A DNA stretch of 64,000 nt from Arachis hypogaea (GCF_003086295.3 NC_092050.1:145297699-145361698); one strand, 5' to 3'; positions 44,947-54,635 are shown, counted from the first letter of the stretch. Notes: generated by a model not told the origin, from the letters alone. Program-made: numbers and translations.

Positions 44947-45495
44947 AGTGGAAATGAACAGTCCAGGAGGACTCTGGGGTCATATTCTAACCCCTCTACT
45001 GCTTCATATGGGAGTAGCATATGCATACCCTCCATTGGAGTTAGTAGCTTTGAGTTGAATCCTCAGCTCATTATCATGGTGCAGCAAAGTTGCCAGTATT
45101 CCGGTCTTCCACAAGAAGAACCTACAGAGTTTCTGGCACAGTTTCTACAGATTACTGACACAGTACATGATAAAGAAATAGATCAGGATGTCTACAGACT
45201 ATTACTGTTTCCATTTGCTGTAAAAGATCAAGCTAAGAGGTGGTTGAATAACCAACCTAAGGCCAGCATAAGGACATGGAAACAGCTGACAGAAAAATTC
45301 CTGAATCAATATTTCCCTCCAAAAAGGATGACACAGCTAAGGCTGGACATCCAAGGCTTTAAACAAGGAGATAATGAATCCCTTTATGATGCCTGGGAGA
45401 GATACAGAGAGATGCTACGAAAATGCCCCTCTGAAATGTTTTCAGAGTGGGTTCAGTTAGACATCTTCTACTATGGGCTTGCAAAAGGAGCTTAG
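44947..45495 (+). pseudogene. Athila-like gag, N-terminally truncated
   Basis: The frame is open from within the deleted LTR junction. It includes the retrotransposon gag signature (LFPFAVKDQAKRWLNNQP, TWKQLTEKFLNQYFPPKR, LYDAWERYREMLRKCP) and stops at TAG 45493-45495. The frame continues in register after the stop (MSLDYSAGGS), so this is a point lesion or a suppressed stop. The N-terminus has been lost with the LTR/primer-site deletion. Confidence 0.85.
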
Positions 45496-48225
45496 ATGTC
45501 TCTAGATTACTCAGCTGGTGGATCTATCCACATGAGAAAGACAATTGAAGAGGCTCAAGAGCTCATTGATACAGTTGCCCGGAATCAGCATCTGTATCTA
45601 AGCAGCAACCCTTCCATGAATGAAGAGGTTAAAACAGTAACTGCTGAATTCAGTACTGTAAAACAAGCTGCTGAATTCAATCAGCAATTGGATTTTCTAA
45701 CAAAGCAGCTAGCTGAATTCAAGGACAGGCTACAAGAGACAAGGATAGCTAATATACAGATGGACGAACAGTTTAAGCAAACAAAGCAGCAGCTATCAAG
45801 GCAAATAGCAGAAGAATGCCAAGCAGTTCAATTAAGAAGTGGGAAAACATTAAATACCCCACCTCAAGGCATCAAAAATTCAAGAAATGAGCGACCCACC
45901 AAAGATTCACCTGAGGACAGTAAGAGCCCAGGGAAAAATAATTCTGGCACTAAAACGCCAGAAAATGGGTGGAAGGCTAGCGCTGAACGCCCAGACCATG
46001 CCCAAAACTGGCGTTCAGCGCCAGAAACAAGGCAGGATTGGCGTTCAACGCCAGAAATGGGCAAGAATATGGCGTTGAACGCCCAAATGGTGCAGAATCC
46101 AGCGTTGAACGCCCAAAATGGGCACATTTCTGGCGTTCAGGCGCCAGGAACAGACAGTGAGTTGGCGTCTAATGTCACTCCAGCTTCTGACTCTGGTACT
46201 CAATTGCCAGTGAGGGATCAGACACACACAAGTGCTGATAACAACCCCTCTAAAAAGGCTTCTTTAACCACTAAGGTTGAGGAATATAAAGCCAAGATAC
46301 CTTATCCTCAAAAACTCCGGAAAGAGGAGCAGGATAAGCAATTTGCTCGCTTTGCAGATTATCTAAGGACTCTTGAAATAAAGATTCCATTTGCAGAGGC
46401 ACTTGAGCAAATACCTTCTTATGCCAAGTTCATGAAAGAGATCTTGAGTCATAAAAAGGAGTGGAGAGAAACAGAAAGAGTTCTCCTCACTGAAGAATGC
46501 AGTGCAGTCATTCTGAAAAGCTTTCCTGAAAATCTTAAAGACCCTGGGAGTTTTCTGATACCATGCATATTAGAAGGTGATTGCACCAAGACAGCTTTAT
46601 GCGATCTTGGGGCAAGCATCAACCTGATACCTGCATCCACTATCAGGAAGCTTGGCTTAACTGAAGAAGTTAAACCAACCCGGATATGTCTCCAACTTGC
46701 TGATGGTTCCACTAAATACCCATCAGGCGTGATTGAGGACATGATTGTCAGAGTTGGGCCATTCGCCTTTCCCACTGACTTTGTTGTGCTGGAGATGGAG
46801 GAGCACAAGAGTGCTACTCTCATTCTAGGAAGACCCTTCCTAGCAACTGGACGATCCCTCATTGACGTCCAACAGGGGGAAATAACCCTGAGAGTCAACG
46901 ATGATGAGTTCAAGTTGAACGCTGTCAAAGCCATGCAGCATCCAAACACATCAACAGACTGCATGAAAGTTGATCTTATTGACTCTTTGGTAGAAGAGAT
47001 CAACATGGCTGAGAGTCTCGAATCAGAGTTGGAAGACATCTTTAAAGATGTTCAGCCTGATTTGGAGGATTCGGGGGACATGAAAGAGCCTCTGAACTTT
47101 CTTCTGAAAGAGGAAAAACCTCCTAAACCAGAGCTCAAGCCACTACCACCATCCCTGAAATATGCATTTCTAGGAGAAGGTGACACTTTTCCAGTGATCA
47201 TAAGCTCTGCTTTAAATTCACAGGAAGAGGAAGCACTTATTCAAGTGCTAAGGACACACAAGACAGCTCTTGGGTGGTCCATAGGTGACCTTAAGGGCAT
47301 AAGCCCAGCCAGATGCATGCACAAAATCCTATTGGAGGATAATGCCAAACCAGTGGTTCAACCACAGAGGCGGCTAAATCCAGCCATGAAGGAAGTGGTG
47401 CAGAAAGAGGTCACCAAGTTACTAGAGGCTGGGATTATTTATCCTATTTCTGATAGCCCCTGGGTGAGCCCTGTTCAAGTCGTCCCAAAAAAGGGAGGCA
47501 TGACAGTGATTCATAATGAAAAAAATGAACTGGTTCCTACAAGAACAGTTACAGGGTGGCGCATGTGTATTGACTACAGAAGGCTCAATACAGCCACCAG
47601 AAAGGATCATTTTCCTTTACCATTCATAGACCAGATGCTAGAAAGACTAGCAGGTCATGATTATTATTGCTTTTTGGATGGCTACTCAGGTTATAACCAG
47701 ATTGCAGTAGATCCCCAGGACCAAGAGAAAACAGCATTCACATGTCCATCCGGAGTGTTTGCTTATAGAAGGATGCCATTTGGGCTATGTAATGCGCCTG
47801 CAACCTTCCAGAGATGCATGCTCTCTATTTTCTCTGACATGGTGGAAAAATTTCTGGAAGTCTTCATGGATGACTTCTCAGTATATGGAGACTCATTCAG
47901 CTCCTGTCTTGATCACCTGAAACTTGTTCTGAAAAGATGCCAAGAAACCAACCTAGTTTTAAACTGGGAAAAGTGTCACTTCATGGTGACTGAAGGAATT
48001 GTTCTTGGGCATAAAATCTCAAACAAGGGAATAGAGGTGGATCAGGCAAAAATAGAGGTAATTGAAAAATTACCACCACCTGCCAATGTTAAGGCAATCA
48101 GAAGCTTTCTGGGGCATGCAAGATTCTATAGGAGGTTTATAAAGGATTTTTCAAAAATCGCAAAACCTCTAAGCAATCTGCTAGCTGCTGACACGCCATT
48201 TGTGTTTGACACAGAGTGCCTATAG
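45496..48225 (+). pseudogene. Athila-like gag C-terminus, protease, RT and RNase H start
   Basis: 909 codons in one frame. It begins with the gag C-terminus (Gln/Glu-rich coiled coil), then a segment (about residues 150-220) encoded by the palindrome array. Next come the aspartic protease (ALCDLGASINLIPAS), RT with FLDGYSGYNQIAV and catalytic FMDDFSVYG, and the RT connection domain. TAG at 48223-48225 interrupts the start of RNase H. The zinc knuckle common in other families is not evident. The reading is otherwise undamaged over 2.7 kb. Confidence 0.87.
45979..46145. repeat. Palindrome array within coding sequence (6 sites, 30-31 bp spacing)
   Basis: 13-bp dyads start at 45979, 46010, 46040, 46071, 46101 and 46132 (the last has one extra base). 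The intervals are 31, 30, 31, 30 and 31. A weaker site (ggcactaaaacgcc, 45946) precedes them. In the gag-pol frame they encode NWRSAPE, DWRSTPE, MALNAQ and PALNAQ type words. The array is also open in a second plus frame and in minus-strand frames. Confidence 0.92.
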
Positions 48226-49751
48226 GCGTTTGAAACGCTGAAAGCTAAGCTGGTCACAGCACCAGTCATTTCTGCACCAGACTGGACATTACCATTTGAG
48301 CTAATTGTAATGCCAGTGATCATGTCATTGGTGCAGTATTGGGACAGAGGCATGACAAGCTTCTACATGTCATTTATTATGCCAGTCACGTTTTAAATGA
48401 TGCCCAGAAAAATTACACAACCACAGAAAAGGAATTACTTGCAGTGGTTTACACCATTGACAAGTTCAGATCCTACTTAGTAGGATCAAAGGTGATTGTG
48501 TATACTGACCATGCTGCTCTTAAGTATCTACTCACAAAGCAGGATTCGAAACCCAGGCTCATCAGATGGGTATTGCTTCTGCAAGAGTTTGATATAGAAA
48601 TAAGAGTCAGAAAAGGGACAGAGAACCAAGTAGCTGATCATCTGTCCCGGATAGAGCCAGTGGAAGGGACGTCCCTCCCCTTTCTTGAGATCTCTGAGAC
48701 GTTCCCTGATGAGCATCTATTTGCCATTCAGGAAGCACCATGGTTTGCCGATATTGCAAACTATAAAGCTGCAAGGTTCATACCCAAGGAGTACAATAGA
48801 ATACAAAAGAAGAAATTAGTTACTGATGCAAAGTACTACTTGTGGGATGAGCCCTATCTCTTTAAGAGATGTGCGGACGGAATTATCCGTAGGTGTGTCC
48901 CCAGAGAGGAAGCACAGAGAATCCTATGGCATTGCCATGGATCTCAATATGGAGGCCATTTCGGAGGTGAGCGAACAGCCACCAAGGTCCTCCAATGTGG
49001 CTTCTATTGGCCCACACTCTATAAAGATTCCCGAGAGTTTGTATGTAATTGTGACAGTTACCAAAGAGCTGGTAATCTGCCTCATGGTTACGCCATGCCT
49101 CAACAAGGAATCTTGGAAATAGAGTTGTTTGATGTATGGGGAATTGACTTCATGGGACCTTTCCCACCATCATACTCAAACACCTATATTCTGGTGGCAG
49201 TTGACTACGTATCAAAGTGGGTTGAGGCTATTGCCACGCCCACCAATGATACTAAAACAGTGCTGAAGTTCCTCCAGAAACATATCTTTAGCAGGTTTGG
49301 TGTCCCTAGAGTACTAATCAGTGATGGGGGCACTCACTTCTGCAATAAGCAGCTTTATTCTACCATGATTCGGTATATAATTCGCCACAAGATAGCCACT
49401 CCATATCATCCACAAACCAATGGGCAAGCTGAAGTCTCTAATAGAGAATTAAAGAGAATCCTGGAATGGACAGTAAATACCCGTAGAAAGGATTGGGCAC
49501 GGAGCTTGGATGATGCTCTGTGGGCTTACAGAACAGCATTCAAGACCCCTATAGGGACCTCTCCATACCAACTCGTGTATGGTAAGGCATGCCACCTGCC
49601 CGTGGAACTGGAACATAAGGCCTACTGGGCAACCAGATTCCTAAACTTTGATGCCAAATTAGCAGGAGAAAAACGATTGCTCCAGCTAAATGAGCTAGAG
49701 GAATTCAGATTCACAGCTTTCGAAAATGCCAAGCTTTATAAAGAAAAATAA
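48226..49751 (+). pseudogene. Athila-like RNase H and integrase
   Basis: After the TAG the frame continues to about 48338, then a frame change leads into 48339-49751. RNase H motifs: [40 protein letters not shown]. Integrase follows: zinc-binding region ([14 protein letters not shown] ... [11 protein letters not shown]) and the D,D,E core ([31 protein letters not shown]). The second Cys of the expected CxxC pair in the zinc domain is Tyr (CDSYQ), which should impair the fold. A TAA at 49749-49751 cuts the C-terminal domain. Confidence 0.87.
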
Positions 49752-50018
49752 AAAAAATGGCATGACAAAAAGCTATCATCTAGAATCTTTGAACCAGGAC
49801 AGAAGGTCCTGTTGTTTAACTCTAGACTCAGGCTATTCCCCGGGAAACTGAAATCCCGGTGGAGGGGACCATACGTGATTACAAGTGTGTCATCATATGG
49901 TTATGTGGAGCTTCAAGATATTGATTCTGATAAGAAGTTCATTGTCAATGGACAGAGAATCAAGCATTATCTTGAAGGCAACATCGAGCAAGAATGCTCA
50001 AGGCTGAAGCTAGATTAA
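49752..50018 (+). pseudogene. Athila-like integrase C-terminal domain
   Basis: Continues the integrase with LFNSRLRLFPGKLKSRWRGP, the chromatin/DNA-binding C-terminal module, to a stop at 50016-50018. It starts after the premature TAA plus a local frame change. Confidence 0.75.
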
Positions 50019-50050
50019 AAGCTCAGCAAGGTCCAGCTAAAGACAATAAA

Positions 50051-50085
50051 GAAGCGCTTGCTGGGAGGCAACCCAACCATGGGGC
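50051..50085 (+). promoter_or_regulatory. Conserved GGGAGGCAACCC hairpin after pol
   Basis: gaagcgcttgctgggaggca followed by acccaaccatgg lies about 35 bp after the pol stop. It contains the stem TGGG-aggcaa-CCCA and the small palindrome aagcgctt. A matching hairpin follows the ORF of the non-autonomous element (31818-31850). I remember closely similar words at this place in Athila elements of other plants; the function is unknown. Confidence 0.6.
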
Positions 50086-50228
50086 ATCAATCCTCTAAGC
50101 ATTTTTGCCCTATTTTTATTTTTATTTGTTTATATAAAGTTCACTGACACTAAGGTACAAAATCATTTGTATAAGTTTACAGGGTTACAGAAGGAATCAG
50201 CACACAAAACAGAGTAAAAGAGCTCAAT

Positions 50229-50456
50229 GGCAAGAAAACGCCAGTAAAGGGGCATTTTGGGCGTTCAGCGCCCAAAATGGGCATCCACTGGGCGCTGAAC
50301 GCCAGTAATGGTAGCAATCTGGGCGTTCAACGCCAGAAATGGCCACCCACTGGGCGTTGAACGCCAGTAATGGCAGCAACTGGGCGCTGAACGCCCAGGA
50401 GATCAGCATTTGGGCGCTGAACGCCCAAAACAAGCAGTGTTTGGGCGTTCAAACAC
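50229..50456. repeat. Palindrome array after pol (8 sites, 30-31 bp spacing)
   Basis: Dyads are centred at about 50236 (weak), 50266, 50297, 50328, 50359, 50389, 50419 and 50450 (half-site). The intervals are 30, 31, 31, 31, 30, 30 and 31. The core is GGCGYTSARCGCC. Some are extended to GGGCGCTGAACGCCC, others to CTGGCGTTCAACGCCAG-like forms. The 17-18 bp between sites are only weakly alike. Confidence 0.93.
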
Positions 50457-50579
50457 TAGGAAGACAGGGAGGAGCCAAATCCATTTGTCCCACACGTATT
50501 TCCATTTTAATTTCAAATTTTATGCTTCAATGCATGATTTTTTTACATGAACATGTCAAGAACCCTAATTTCTAAAAAT

Positions 50580-50885
50580 CCATCTTTCCAAATTCAATCC
50601 AACTCTTTTCAAAATCTTTTCTGAAAACAAATCTATCTTTTTCACTCAAAAATCTTTTCAACTAATCCATATCTTTTTCAAATATCCATATTATCTTTTT
50701 CAAAATTCAAGAGTTATCTTTTTCAAAAATCTATCATATCTTTTCAAAATTAAACTCAATCTTTTTATCTTTTTCAAAATCCAGATTTATCTTTTTCAAA
50801 AATCTATCCTATCTTTTCAAAATCAAACTATATCTTCTATCTTATCTTTTTCAACTCAATCTTTTTATCTTATCTCTTCCAATTT
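50580..50885 (+). repeat. Degenerate TATCTTTTTCAAAA repeats
   Basis: About ten copies of (T)ATCTTTTTCAAAA-like words separated by short variable pieces (for example at 50670, 50692, 50715, 50764 and 50789). They give a strongly pyrimidine-rich leader ahead of ORF3, with no coding value. Confidence 0.75.
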
Positions 50886-50990
50886 TTCGAAAATCCACCA
50901 CCCCACCCCTTTAAATTTGGGTTCGGCCTCCCCCCTCCTCCATCAACAAGTGCACCTCGATCTCCTTCTATCCCTCTCCTTTCTTTTCTT

Positions 50991-51025
50991 TTGCTTGAGG
51001 ACAAGCAAACCTCTAAGTTTGGTGT
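50991..51025 (+). promoter_or_regulatory. AGGA-loop hairpin plus TAAGTTTGGTGT tract before ORF3
   Basis: ttgcttgaggacaagcaa (50991-51008) is a perfect 7-bp stem with an AGGA loop, followed by ctctaagtttggtgt. The same 18-bp hairpin with a closely similar tract lies right before the 3' LTR at 53210-53246. ORF3 starts 27 bp after this copy. Confidence 0.75.
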
Positions 51026-51051
51026 GTTTATCCGAGATCACTACTAAGATC

Positions 51052-52173
51052 ATGGCTCCCAAAGGAAAACAATCCACTCCAAGAGGCAAGAAAGAGAGCG
51101 TTCCAAAATCACTTTGGAATCAAGGGAAGTTCTTATCTAAAGAACATTCAGACCATTATCTTAAAGTAATGGGTCTGAGATCAGTGATCCCGAAAGTGAG
51201 ATTCGATCTGAAAGAAGATGAATATCCGGAGATCCAGGAGCAAATTCGAATCAGGAACTGGGAAGTCCTAGCTAATCCTGAAACGAAAGTAGGAAGGAAC
51301 ATGGTCCAGGAGTTCTATGCTAACATGTGGCAGACTGACAAGCAAAGACTATCTGGAACTGCCTGCTACGAATTTCGGACCATGGTTAGGGGAAAGATTG
51401 TTCATACCACCCCTGACAAGATCAGAGAGATATTAAAGCTACCTCAGTTAAAGGATGATCCAGACTCCTTCAACAGGAGGATGATGAGAGCAGACATTGG
51501 CCTGGATAAGATTCTAGAGGACATATGTATCCCTGGAGCCAGGTGGACCACCAACACCAAGGGCGTCCCAAATCAGCTCAAGAGAGAGGATCTCAAACCA
51601 GTTGCCAGAGGATGGCTGGACTTCATTGGGCGTTCTCTGTTGCCCACTAGCAACCGTTCTGAAGTCACAGTTAAAAGAGCAGTGATGATTCATTGCATCA
51701 TGACTGGGAAGGAAGTGGAGGTTCATCAGCTGATTTCCACTGAACTCTACAAGATAGCTAATAAAAATTCAAGAGAGGCCAGTTTGGCTTATCCAAGCGT
51801 GATTTCTCTGCTCTGCAAGGACGCTGGAGTCAAGATGGGAATAACTGAATATATCCTAATTGAAAAGTCAATCACCAAAGCATCAATGGAGAGACAACAA
51901 GCACAGGAGGATCCTATCAAGAAGAGAGCACAGGAATTCCTCCCAGAGATTCCTCAAGCAGAATATTGGGAATATCTTGAGACGTCTGTCACCAAGATAC
52001 AGGAAGCTATGGAGCAAATAATAAAACAACAGAAGGAACACAGTCAAATGCTGACCCATATGTTTAAAGAACAAGAGGAGCAGGGACGTGACTTAAGGGA
52101 ACTGAAGCGCCAGAAGTCTTCTGTAATACCAAGCATCCCAAGGATCAGAGGAACCCCCATACCCCCAGAATAA
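51052..52173 (+). CDS. Third ORF of the Athila-like element (putative plant transposon protein)
   Basis: 373 residues from ATG 51052 (MAPKGKQSTPRGKK, a basic, possibly nuclear-localising N-terminus); the frame is open further upstream but only with non-ATG starts. The middle contains FYANMWQTDKQRLSGTACYE and ARGWLDFIGRSLLPTSNRSEV, resembling the 'putative plant transposon protein' family found after pol in Athila-type elements. The C-terminal 90 residues are coiled coil (KIQEAMEQIIKQQKEHSQML). In classical Athila this position carries an env-like ORF, but I see no signal peptide or membrane segment here. Its frame is intact while pol is broken. Confidence 0.75.
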   Translation: MAPKGKQSTPRGKKESVPKSLWNQGKFLSKEHSDHYLKVMGLRSVIPKVRFDLKEDEYPEIQEQIRIRNWEVLANPETKVGRNMVQEFYANMWQTDKQRLSGTACYEFRTMVRGKIVHTTPDKIREILKLPQLKDDPDSFNRRMMRADIGLDKILEDICIPGARWTTNTKGVPNQLKREDLKPVARGWLDFIGRSLLPTSNRSEVTVKRAVMIHCIMTGKEVEVHQLISTELYKIANKNSREASLAYPSVISLLCKDAGVKMGITEYILIEKSITKASMERQQAQEDPIKKRAQEFLPEIPQAEYWEYLETSVTKIQEAMEQIIKQQKEHSQMLTHMFKEQEEQGRDLRELKRQKSSVIPSIPRIRGTPIPPE

Positions 52174-53209
52174 AGGTTGTTAAATTCCAATTTCTGCTTT
52201 AACTCTGTGACAGTGTCCTTATAAAGAGTTTACCTTAGAAGTCATATAATAGTAATTAGTATCTATTTGATTTTATCTTCAATTAAGCTATAGTTTATTT
52301 TTCTCATCATCATTAAACATGAATAAAGTAGTAGATCTTTTGAATAAGAGGCAATAAAATTTCGAGTTTTAATAAGAGAAATTCTAATTAGTTAAATGTG
52401 GTGGCAATGCTTTCTGTCTTCTGAATGAATGCTTGAACAGTGCATATGTCTTTTGAATTTGTTGTTTAAGATTGTTAAATATGTTGGCTCTTGAAAGAAT
52501 GATGAACATGAGACATGTTATTGATAATCTGAAAAATCATAAAAATGATTCTTGAAGCAAGAAAAAGCAGCAAAGAACAAAGCTTGCAGAAAAAAAAAAG
52601 CAAGCAGAAAAAGCCAATAACCCTTAAAACCAAAAGGCAAGGGCAAATAAAAGGGATCCCAAGGCTTTGAGCATCAGTGGATAGGAGGGCCTAAATGAAT
52701 AAAATTCTGGTCTAAGCGGCTAAACCAAGCTGTCCCTAACCATGTGCTTGTGGCGTGAAGGTGTCAAGTGAAAACTTGAGACTGAGCGGTTAAAGTCAAG
52801 GTCCAAGCAAAAAGAAGAGTGTGCTTAAGAACTCTGGACACCTCTAATTGGGGACTTTAGCAAAGCTGAGTCACAATCTGAAAAGGTTCACCCAGTTATG
52901 TGTCTGTGGCATTTATGTATCCGGTGGTAATACCGGAAAACAAAGTGCTTAGGGCCACAGCCAAGACTCATAAAGAAGCTGTGTTCAAGAATCATCACAC
53001 TGAACTAAGAGAATCAATAACACTATCTGAATTCTGAGTTCCTATAGATGCCAATCACTCTGAGCTTCAATGGATAAAGTGAGATGCCAAAACTGTTCAG
53101 AAGCAAAAAGCTACTAGTCCCGCTCATCTAATTAGGATCTGAGCTTCAATCAAAAACTCTGAGATATTATTGCTTCTCAACCTATTAGTCTTCTATTTTA
53201 TTTGTCTAG
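52174..53209. other. Athila-like element spacer between ORF3 and PPT
   Basis: Non-coding, A-rich. It contains repeated phrases of the type gagcttcaat(gg/ca) at about 53069 and 53141, and (c)tgagcggttaaa near 52783, suggesting internal small repeats. No protein recognised. Confidence 0.6.
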
Positions 53210-53246
53210 TTGCTTGAGGACAAGCAACAGTTTAAGTTTGGTGTTG
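53210..53246 (+). promoter_or_regulatory. Terminal AGGA-loop hairpin and PPT region of the Athila-like element
   Basis: ttgcttgaggacaagcaa followed by cagtttaagtttggtgttg abuts the TG of the 3' LTR at 53247. By position it includes the plus-strand primer. It is the second copy of the module at 50991. Confidence 0.75.
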
Positions 53247-54630
53247 TGATGAGTGGATATTTTATACGCTTTTTGGGGATAATTTCATATAGTTTTGAGT
53301 ATGTTTTAGTTAGTTTTTAGTCTATTTTTTTAGTTTTTAGGAAAAATTCATATTTCTGGACTTTACTATGAGTTGTGTGTTTTTCTATAATTTCAGGTAT
53401 TTTTCTGGCTGAAATTGAAGGAGCTGAGCAAAAATCTGATTCAGGCTGAAAAAGGACTGCTGATGCTGTTGGATTCTGACCTCCCTGCACTCAAAGTGGA
53501 TTTTCTGGAGCTACAGAACTCGAAATGGCGTGCTTTCAATTGCGTTGGAAAGTAGACATCCAGGGCTTTCCAGCAATATATAATAGTCCATACTTTGCAC
53601 AAGAATAGACGACGTAAACTGGCGTTCAACGCCAGTCTTCTATCCAATTCTGGCGTCCAGCGCCAGAAAAGGATCAAAAGCTGGAGTTGAACGCCCAAAC
53701 TGGCATAAAAACTGGCGTTCAACTCCACAAATGGCCTCTGCACGTGAATTTCTTAAGTCTCAGCCCCAGCACACACCAAGTGGGCCCCAGCACACACCAA
53801 GTGGGCCCCAGAAGTGGATCTCTGCATCATCCATCATAGTTTATCCAATTTTTGTAAACCTAGGCTACTAGTTTAGTATTTAAACAACTTTTAGAGACTT
53901 ATTTTGTATCTCATGACATTTCAGATCTAAACTTTGTATTCTCTGACGGCATGAGTCTCTAAACCCCATTGTTGGGGGTGAGGAGCTCTGCTGTGTCTCG
54001 ATGAATTAATGCAAGTACTTCTGTTTTCCATTCAAACACGCTTGTTCCTATCTAAGATGTTCATTCGCGCTTAACTGTGATGAAGGTGATGATCCGTGAC
54101 ATTCATCACCTTCCTCAAACCATGAACGTGTGCCTGACAACCACCTCCGTTCTATATCCGATTGAATGAGTATCTCTGAGATCTCTTAATCAGAATCTCC
54201 GTGGTATAAGCTAGAACTGATGGCGGCATTCATGAGAATTTGGAAAGTCTTCACTGGAAGGATGGAAGGTAGCCATTGACAACGGTGATCCACCAACACA
54301 CAGCTTGCCATAGGAGGACGTGCGTGCGTGAATCAGAAGACATAGGAAAGCAGAGATTCAGAAGACAAAGCATCTCCAAAACTCCAACATATTCTCCATT
54401 ACTGCACAACAAGTAATCTTTAATTTATGCTCTCTTAGTTATTCACAATTCAACTGATAAACATAATTGACTTCCTGACTAAGATTTACAAGATAACCAT
54501 AGATTGCTTCAAACCAACAATCTCCGTGGGATTCGACCCTTACTCACGTGAGGTATTACTTGGACGACCCAGTGCACTTGCTGGTTAGTGGTACGCGTTG
54601 TGAAAAGTGTGATTCACAATTAGTGCACCA
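53247..54630 (+). repeat. Athila-like 3' LTR (complete)
   Basis: 1384 bp, TGATGAGTGG to GTGCACCA. It carries the four-site palindrome array at 53621-53726 and a 22-bp tandem duplication (ccccagcacacaccaagtgg, 53764 onward), also present in the 5' LTR. It is followed by tacat. Confidence 0.9.
53621..53726. repeat. Palindrome array in the 3' LTR (4 sites, 31-bp spacing)
   Basis: Sites at 53621, 53652, 53683 and 53714 repeat the 5' LTR array with the same 31-bp intervals and the same site variants. Confidence 0.92.
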
Positions 54631-54635
54631 TACAT

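Larger units (their letters stand above)
44053..54630 (+). mobile_element. Athila-like Ty3/gypsy retrotransposon with 5' LTR deletion
   Basis: Order: truncated 5' LTR (44053 to about 44946), gag, protease, RT, RNase H, integrase, a conserved hairpin, a palindrome array, a third ORF, a hairpin/PPT module and a complete 3' LTR (53247-54630). Exact target duplication tacat. The last about 570 bp of the 5' LTR, the primer site and the start of gag are missing, so it cannot start a new cycle. It has several stops and frame breaks. A 13-bp palindrome recurs at 30-31 bp intervals in both LTRs, the coding region and the region after pol. Confidence 0.9.

Noticed and set aside
45979..50456. Regular short repeats with variable spacers resembling a CRISPR array
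   Set aside because: The repeats are only 13-17 bp, degenerate and palindromic. They lie inside a plant retrotransposon with no cas genes, and the spacing is 17-18 bp. They are reported as phased palindromes instead.
50917..51051. Upstream extension of ORF3 of the Athila-like element
   Set aside because: It has no ATG and runs through the hairpin/PPT-like module, so the first true ATG at 51052 is preferred.
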